Assembly: GCA_020634375.1 (NCBI GenBank)
Contig: JACKBX010000010.1
Coordinates: 1 to 64,000, forward strand
Reading direction: 5' to 3'
Length of the DNA stretch: 64,000 bases
Origin: Ardenticatenaceae bacterium
GTDB lineage: Bacteria; Chloroflexota; Anaerolineae; Promineifilales; Promineifilaceae
Made by a program: the position numbers and the translations under genes. The notes beneath the pieces are model-generated. The model made no database searches. It had not been told where the DNA came from and saw only the letters and a program-made list of their open reading frames with translations. Within the stretch, counting starts at the first letter, position 1, and the number at the start of each line of letters is the position of its first letter. Shown here one piece after another: positions 59,339-64,000 of this stretch.

Positions 59339-61030
59339 CTATGGTTCCCACACTAACCAAATATCACTGGCATGTATCAGCACCCCATACACATCCTTAT
59401 AAATGACTGTGACTGTTTGCCCGGTTAACCGGGTTAATACAACTGGTGGTATTTCAAGCACTTCCCAAACCGGCGGTATACCCGCTGCAGAAAAACGATG
59501 GGTATAAATCGTTGTGCTATCTATTTGTAACAATAGTTCATCATCAACAGCGATTTCCTGCAATTCCATTGGTGATGAGGATAAATAAAAGGTACCGCCA
59601 CTTGGCAAACTAGCCGGAAATTCAACCTCTCCTCGATAAAAGATTCCCCCTTGATCAATGACTGTACGGGCCGGTACTGACGGGCCAATAAAAAGGGGAA
59701 GGGTTGGAAGGAGGGGAGAGGTAACCAGTGGCAAATACATTTGTTCGGGTGTAATGTGAACTATCGTGGCAACTGTCTGGCTACTGATGCTGTTAACAGC
59801 AGTAATAACGGCCGTATACACACCTACTGCTGGATAAATATGCGCAACAGTTGACCCCGTCATTATTGTGCCATCTCCCAAATCCCAGGTATAGGAGATG
59901 TTACTACCACTGGTGACAGTAGATGTAAGTTGCGTAACTTGTCCAAGGGTGGTCGGGCTGTCATTGACGGCCGTTAACCCCTCTAATAGATATGTAGGTT
60001 TAGCAACGGCGATCCGCCCCTGATTTTCTATATCAATGTAAGTAAAGTAAAACCAATCCTCACCATTCACATCCAACACAAACATATCTCGATAGAGACT
60101 AAAATCAGGCAAAATTGACGCAAGATCAACGAGATTCGTTATTGTTGTCGTGAAGTTGAATCCATCTATACTGACAGCTAGATTAACCTGTGTGCTAGAC
60201 ATAACGGGACGATAAAACATCTCATAAGTACCATCCGTTAATTTTCTAACGCGAGTTTCTCTAATTACTTCATCGCCATCAACCAAGACTAATGAACCAC
60301 CCGTTTCCCAATCTCCCCAATCACCGTCTGGGAAAGCGCTTATACGGTAACGAAGAGACTGGCTGCCTGTATAACCTGAATCCCCATAGGGTGGTGCCCA
60401 CATTTCATATATATTCTCATCACGGTTGACAGTAAAAGCGCCAGCACTCGCTATGATTTCCGGTGTAACAACTTGCCAATCAAGACCATTGGTACTGGTT
60501 ATGTATCGAATTCGGCGCACCCACATACCATCTACAACATTATAGTAAGTGCTTTCCCAACCTTGATAAATATCACCCGACTTTATTACTGAACGAATCC
60601 CATATAGAACATGGTAATCAGGAATAGAATCTATAAGATTTGTGTCGGTACGGTTAGACCAAATTATGCCATCCTCGCTTTCCAAGTATTGTTCAACAGC
60701 CACGCGCTGCCCAGGAGAATGATATTGGTTATTTAACCACATCCTCCAGGCATCATTTTCAGGCAAGATAGACATATACCTGAACTGCCATTGTGGTAAT
60801 GGCGGAACTAATTCAGTCAAATCACCATTGGGCAACCGCTCCAGCAATAAGGTTGCGGTCAAATAAACAGGATGGGTGATGGAAGTTGTGGAAATGGTTT
60901 GATGATCAAAAGATTTCTGAAGGGAATAAGCTGGTTGAACAAAACCTTTTGCAACCAACTCTAAAACCACTATCAGCATCACCAATGCTAGCAGGGTACT
61001 TGCAAGTATTGTACTAGTTTTTATTTTCAT
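59339..61030 (-). CDS. secreted protein with beta-propeller-like region and PKD domain
   Basis: A 563-residue exported protein. ATG 61030 (GGAGG upstream) starts a signal peptide or anchor (TILASTLLALVMLIVVLEL). Residues about 60-340 repeat strands typical of GH43/sialidase-like propellers (WRMWLNNQYHSPGQ, YEMWAPPYGDSGY, YEMFYRPVMSS, WFYFTYIDIENQG). The PKD domain (about 355-435) has SYTWDLGDGTIMTGSTVAHIY. A C-terminal beta domain ends the protein. No catalytic residues could be assigned, so glycan binding or hydrolysis is only a guess. Confidence 0.75.
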   Translation of the reverse strand: MKIKTSTILASTLLALVMLIVVLELVAKGFVQPAYSLQKSFDHQTISTTSITHPVYLTATLLLERLPNGDLTELVPPLPQWQFRYMSILPENDAWRMWLNNQYHSPGQRVAVEQYLESEDGIIWSNRTDTNLIDSIPDYHVLYGIRSVIKSGDIYQGWESTYYNVVDGMWVRRIRYITSTNGLDWQVVTPEIIASAGAFTVNRDENIYEMWAPPYGDSGYTGSQSLRYRISAFPDGDWGDWETGGSLVLVDGDEVIRETRVRKLTDGTYEMFYRPVMSSTQVNLAVSIDGFNFTTTITNLVDLASILPDFSLYRDMFVLDVNGEDWFYFTYIDIENQGRIAVAKPTYLLEGLTAVNDSPTTLGQVTQLTSTVTSGSNISYTWDLGDGTIMTGSTVAHIYPAVGVYTAVITAVNSISSQTVATIVHITPEQMYLPLVTSPLLPTLPLFIGPSVPARTVIDQGGIFYRGEVEFPASLPSGGTFYLSSSPMELQEIAVDDELLLQIDSTTIYTHRFSAAGIPPVWEVLEIPPVVLTRLTGQTVTVIYKDVYGVLIHASDIWLVWEP

Positions 61031-61437
61031 TGAAATTCCTCCCAAACTGGCGCAATTGCTCCCTTTCCTTAAAAGTTAATATAATGAGAATAATTATAGA
61101 GAGTGAGCACACTGGAACACAAGTGATGAAGATCACATAGATCACCTGCTTGCTTATCGTTCTAAGGAATACCTATTGGCTTCATGATAATTGGTAAGCA
61201 AAAATGATATTGCTGGTTCATAACGATGGCATATGTCATCGTTGTTAGAGCGTTGATAGGGTTGGCAACTTTGGTGACGGAGAGAACAGCTATGTAAATA
61301 TCTGTTTCCTGGTAGCGGCATGATAGCCACATCCCCCGTCTGACCGTTGCACTTTTTACCTCTGGCTGTGGTATACTCTGGCTTGCATAAGATACAAATT
61401 CATCCTATCCTGTACTACTTTGTAGGAGGCTCAACAA
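61031..61437. promoter_or_regulatory. divergent promoter region with argF promoter
   Basis: A plus-strand promoter for argF is likely at TTGCAC (61347-61352) and the extended -10 TGGTATACT (61369-61377), spacer 19. A palindrome GTGAT-GAAG-ATCAC lies at 61123-61136, near the secreted-protein start, and could be a regulator site. The word TTGTTAGAGCGTTG here (about 61241) also occurs near 2413. Confidence 0.5.
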
Positions 61438-62358
61438 GTGAAACATTTCCTCAGCATTGCCGCACTAACCCCTGATGAACTTCTTGCCCTACTAGACCTA
61501 GCAACCCAATTAAAACAAGAATGGCGCAGCGGCGGCAACAAACCTATTTTGCAAGGCAAAAGCTTAGCTCTGGTTTTTCAAAAGCCCTCTTTGCGTACCC
61601 GTGTTTCTTTCGAGATGGGTATGGTTCACCTGGGCGGATATGGCCTCTACCTTTCCCCCAACGAAATCAAAATGGGCGGCCGCGAAAGCGTCCCAGACGT
61701 AGCCCGTGTTCTATCCGGTTATGTGGATGGCGTGATGGCTCGCGTATTTGAGCATGAACACATTTTACAACTCGCCGAATTTGGCTCTGTCCCCATCATC
61801 AATGGCCTGTCCGATTACAGCCACCCTGCGCAAGCATTAACAGATATCTTTACTATTCTGGAGTCTAAAGGACACCTCCAGGGATTGAAAATAGCCTATA
61901 TAGGTGATGGCAACAATGTCGCTCGCTCTCTACTTTTTGGGGCCATGAAGGTAGGCATGCACATGACCATTGCCACGCCGTCTGGCTATAATCTCACCGA
62001 CGAAGATATTACTTTAGCCCAGCAGTATAGCAGGCACGGCGCACAGGTGGAGCGCACAGAAAACCCGCAGCAAGCTGTGGAAGATGCTGATGTTATCTAC
62101 ACAGATGTCTGGACAAGCATGGGCCAAGAAGCAGAAACAGCCAAACGGTTGGAAGTCTTCCCTCCTTACCAGATTAACAAAAAGCTGGTGGATCAGGCCA
62201 AACCTGACTGCATTGTCATGCACTGCTTGCCAGCCCATCGTGGTGAAGAAATTACCGACGAAGTAGCTGACGGTCCCCATTCCGTCTTGTTCCCGCAGGC
62301 TCACAATCGCCTGCACGCTCAAAAAGCTATTTTGGCAGAATTGTTAGCGGACAAATAA
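61438..62358 (+). CDS. argF: ornithine carbamoyltransferase
   Basis: A 306-residue enzyme of arginine synthesis that joins carbamoyl phosphate and ornithine to citrulline. It has the carbamoyl-phosphate loop SLRTRVSFE, HPAQALTD, DVWTSMGQE (ornithine site) and HCLPAHRGEEI. GTG 61438 is preceded by TAGGAGG at a good distance. It is followed 13 bases later by the TPR gene, which may be co-transcribed. Confidence 0.95.
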   Translation: MKHFLSIAALTPDELLALLDLATQLKQEWRSGGNKPILQGKSLALVFQKPSLRTRVSFEMGMVHLGGYGLYLSPNEIKMGGRESVPDVARVLSGYVDGVMARVFEHEHILQLAEFGSVPIINGLSDYSHPAQALTDIFTILESKGHLQGLKIAYIGDGNNVARSLLFGAMKVGMHMTIATPSGYNLTDEDITLAQQYSRHGAQVERTENPQQAVEDADVIYTDVWTSMGQEAETAKRLEVFPPYQINKKLVDQAKPDCIVMHCLPAHRGEEITDEVADGPHSVLFPQAHNRLHAQKAILAELLADK

Positions 62359-62371
62359 TCGGAGGTTCCAG

Positions 62372-64000
62372 GTGGCAAACAACCGCGCCCAATTTGAGCA
62401 GGCACTCAGCAGAGGACATTCCTATTTTTGGGATCAGCGTTGGGAAGATGCAATCCGCGAGTTCGAGGTCGCATCTAAGGAAATGTCTAAAGAACCCGCG
62501 CCCTATGCGGGGTTGGGTGATGCTTATCTCGAATTGGAGAAGTTGCAAGCGGCCTTGGAAAATTACAAGCTGGCGGCGCGGTATTCTGGTGGCAACATTA
62601 TCTACCTACGAAAAGTGGCCGATGTGCAAGAACGGTTGGGGCTGTTACCAGAAGCGGGCAAAACTTACATGGCGATTGGCGAGATGGAGTTGGGTCGTCA
62701 TAACTTGAATGAGGCGATGGATAACTGGCATCGTGCTATTCGTCTGGAACCTAATTTGCTGCGGGCGCATCAACGATTGGCTTCCGTGTACAAACGGCAA
62801 GGAGCTGCACGCAGTGCGATTCGTGAATACTTGGCAATTGCGCGGATTTTGCAGCTTCAGAAAGAACAGGAAAAAGCACTACAAGCATGCCAATTGGCTC
62901 TGCAATTGGATCCACGTAATGCAGATGTCTTGACAGCGATTGAGTTAATCAAGCAGGGTGAGGAGTTGTTTAAGGGTGAGGCTGTGGCGCAAATTGGCGC
63001 GGCAACGGGCATGGGTGAAGCGGTGCGTCAGGCGACGATGGCTCTGGATGATCAGGAATGGCAAAATAAGCAAGAAGTGGAAGCGGCCGTTCCCGTACAG
63101 ATGGCTCGTGACACAGCGATGAAGGAATTAGCCGAACGCCTTTTTGCTGATGACGCGAACGTGGGCGATGCCCTTCTCATTGAAGCCCTGGATTACCAGC
63201 GTCGCAACATGACCAATGAAGCTATCAGCACTTATGAAAAAGCGATGACTTCCGGGGTTTCCTCGACAGCGGCTCATTTCAACTTGGGTTTGTTATATCA
63301 GGACAAGCTGCGTTTTGAGGACGCTGTCCGCGAGTTTGAGATTTCGGTGAAAGACCCGGAATATCGCCTGGCAAGCCATTTCTCGTTGGGCGAATCGCAT
63401 CGCGCAAGAGGCCGCATTGAACAAGCCATTCAACACTTTGTGGCGGTGCTGCAAATTGTGGATATGGGCACGGTGCAGCACGGGCAGGCAGATCGCCTCA
63501 TTCAACTTTACGAAAATTTGTATGACAGCCTAATTACCCAGGGCGAAAAGGAGCAAGCAAGCTCTTTCGCCAATTCTCTGGTGGAATTCCTGAGCCAGAA
63601 GGGGTGGGAAGACAAGGTACGCGATGCGCGGGCACGTTTGGACGCTATTTCCAGTGCAGGAATGATGATCTTGGGGGATGTGTTAACGGCCGGATCAGAG
63701 CATGTGCTGGAATCATTGTATCTGAGCCAGGAATATGCGCGGCGGCGTATGTTTAATACGGCTATTGAGGAAACGTATCGAGCCATTCAATTAGCGCCTG
63801 AGTATATGCCCGCACACATCCAGTTGGGTGATATTTTAGTGCAGCAAGGACGCTTAGATGCGGCTGCTGTGAAGTACGCCACGATTGCGAACACGCATAT
63901 GGCACGCGGCGATGTGAACGGAGCTATTACCGCCTACGATAAGGTGGTTGAGTTAAATCCACTTGATTTGTCTATTCGTGGGCGGCTGATTAATCTGCTG
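62372..64000 (+). CDS. TPR-repeat protein, partial (runs off the window)
   Basis: The 543 codons from GTG 62372 (GGAGG upstream) stay open to the end of the window. The protein is a chain of tetratricopeptide repeats, for example APYAGLGDAYLELEKLQAALENY, NEAMDNWHRAIRLEPN, AHFNLGLLYQDKLRFEDAVREFE and MPAHIQLGDILVQQGRLDAA. There is no signal peptide or membrane helix so far. TPR arrays mediate protein contacts; the partner is unknown. The C-terminus lies beyond 64000. Confidence 0.85.
   Translation, partial: MANNRAQFEQALSRGHSYFWDQRWEDAIREFEVASKEMSKEPAPYAGLGDAYLELEKLQAALENYKLAARYSGGNIIYLRKVADVQERLGLLPEAGKTYMAIGEMELGRHNLNEAMDNWHRAIRLEPNLLRAHQRLASVYKRQGAARSAIREYLAIARILQLQKEQEKALQACQLALQLDPRNADVLTAIELIKQGEELFKGEAVAQIGAATGMGEAVRQATMALDDQEWQNKQEVEAAVPVQMARDTAMKELAERLFADDANVGDALLIEALDYQRRNMTNEAISTYEKAMTSGVSSTAAHFNLGLLYQDKLRFEDAVREFEISVKDPEYRLASHFSLGESHRARGRIEQAIQHFVAVLQIVDMGTVQHGQADRLIQLYENLYDSLITQGEKEQASSFANSLVEFLSQKGWEDKVRDARARLDAISSAGMMILGDVLTAGSEHVLESLYLSQEYARRRMFNTAIEETYRAIQLAPEYMPAHIQLGDILVQQGRLDAAAVKYATIANTHMARGDVNGAITAYDKVVELNPLDLSIRGRLINLL

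Larger units (their letters stand above)
2447..59974. repeat. dispersed palindrome ACGGCCGT, about 80 copies
   Basis: Hand counting finds about 79 copies of ACGGCCGT between 2447 and 59974, many extended to AACGGCCGTT and often followed by TCC. They fall in genes of every frame and strand and in gaps. The chance expectation for an 8-mer in this window is about one. Copies are missing from 2455-6138, 6147-11904, 28851-34758, 54167-57924 and 59975-64000. Confidence 0.85.

Overview
The window looks like a stretch of a Chloroflexota chromosome, most likely an Anaerolineae-type organism. This is inferred from gene content and protein style: a mevalonate kinase, a DPPR-synthase-like UbiA protein, a FakA/FakB pair next to recG, coaD and rpmF, and Asp23-type proteins. 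It could not be checked against a database. The octamer ACGGCCGT occurs about 80 times by hand count, where about one copy is expected, and this gives the chromosome a recognisable signature. No rRNA, tRNA or CRISPR array was found.

Region 1 (1-20810) is a 19,188-bp integrative element inside a class V aminotransferase gene. The 5' part of that gene lies at 468-1112 and the 3' part at 20291-20810. Joined across the element they give a clean 384-residue protein. The element (1103-20290) has a large serine integrase at its right end. The reconstructed attP is a 50-bp imperfect dyad centred on AA. The crossover AA is the first two bases of the codon for the PLP-binding lysine. Just inside the left end the element carries a complete, diverged homologue of the gene it breaks (1164-2327), so it seems to bring its own replacement. 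It also carries a type IC restriction-modification locus of the E. coli prr kind (hsdM, broken hsdS, prrC-like anticodon nuclease, hsdR), a 575-residue protein of unknown function, a primase-polymerase/ATPase replication protein followed by 9-bp iteron-like repeats, a terminase-small-subunit-like fragment, a zinc-ribbon protein, an excisionase-like HTH protein and candidate small RNAs. The hsdS gene is split by a decayed 1346-bp IS with an 8-bp target duplication.

Region 2 (20848-35056) is mostly an alpha-glucan uptake and degradation operon on the minus strand. In transcription order it holds a maltose-binding lipoprotein with a C-terminal X25-like module, MalF, MalG, a fusion of FG-GAP/VCBS propeller, ASPIC/UnbV and di-haem cytochrome c peroxidase, a lipoprotein alpha-amylase, a cytoplasmic GH13 enzyme and an esterase. 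A MarR regulator with its own promoter and operator sits upstream. No malK ATPase is present. A Bax-inhibitor-1-type membrane protein lies convergent to the operon.

Region 3 (35200-50400) is housekeeping. It holds pheS-pheT preceded by a Phe-rich leader peptide and terminator, nusB, an Asp23 protein, fabG, rpmF, a coiled-coil protein, coaD, recG, fakB (degV), fakA (yloV), a second Asp23 protein, rpmB on the opposite strand, mevalonate kinase and a UbiA prenyltransferase.

Region 4 (50394-64000) holds a V4R-domain protein, an M20 amidohydrolase, a stand-alone GyrA C-terminal-domain protein, a CYTH protein, an acyl-CoA carboxylase operon (beta subunit, biotin carboxylase, biotin carrier), a one-domain asparaginase-like protein, a secreted PKD protein, argF and the start of a long TPR protein that runs off the window. 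Several gaps between genes hold short words repeated in tandem and inverted.
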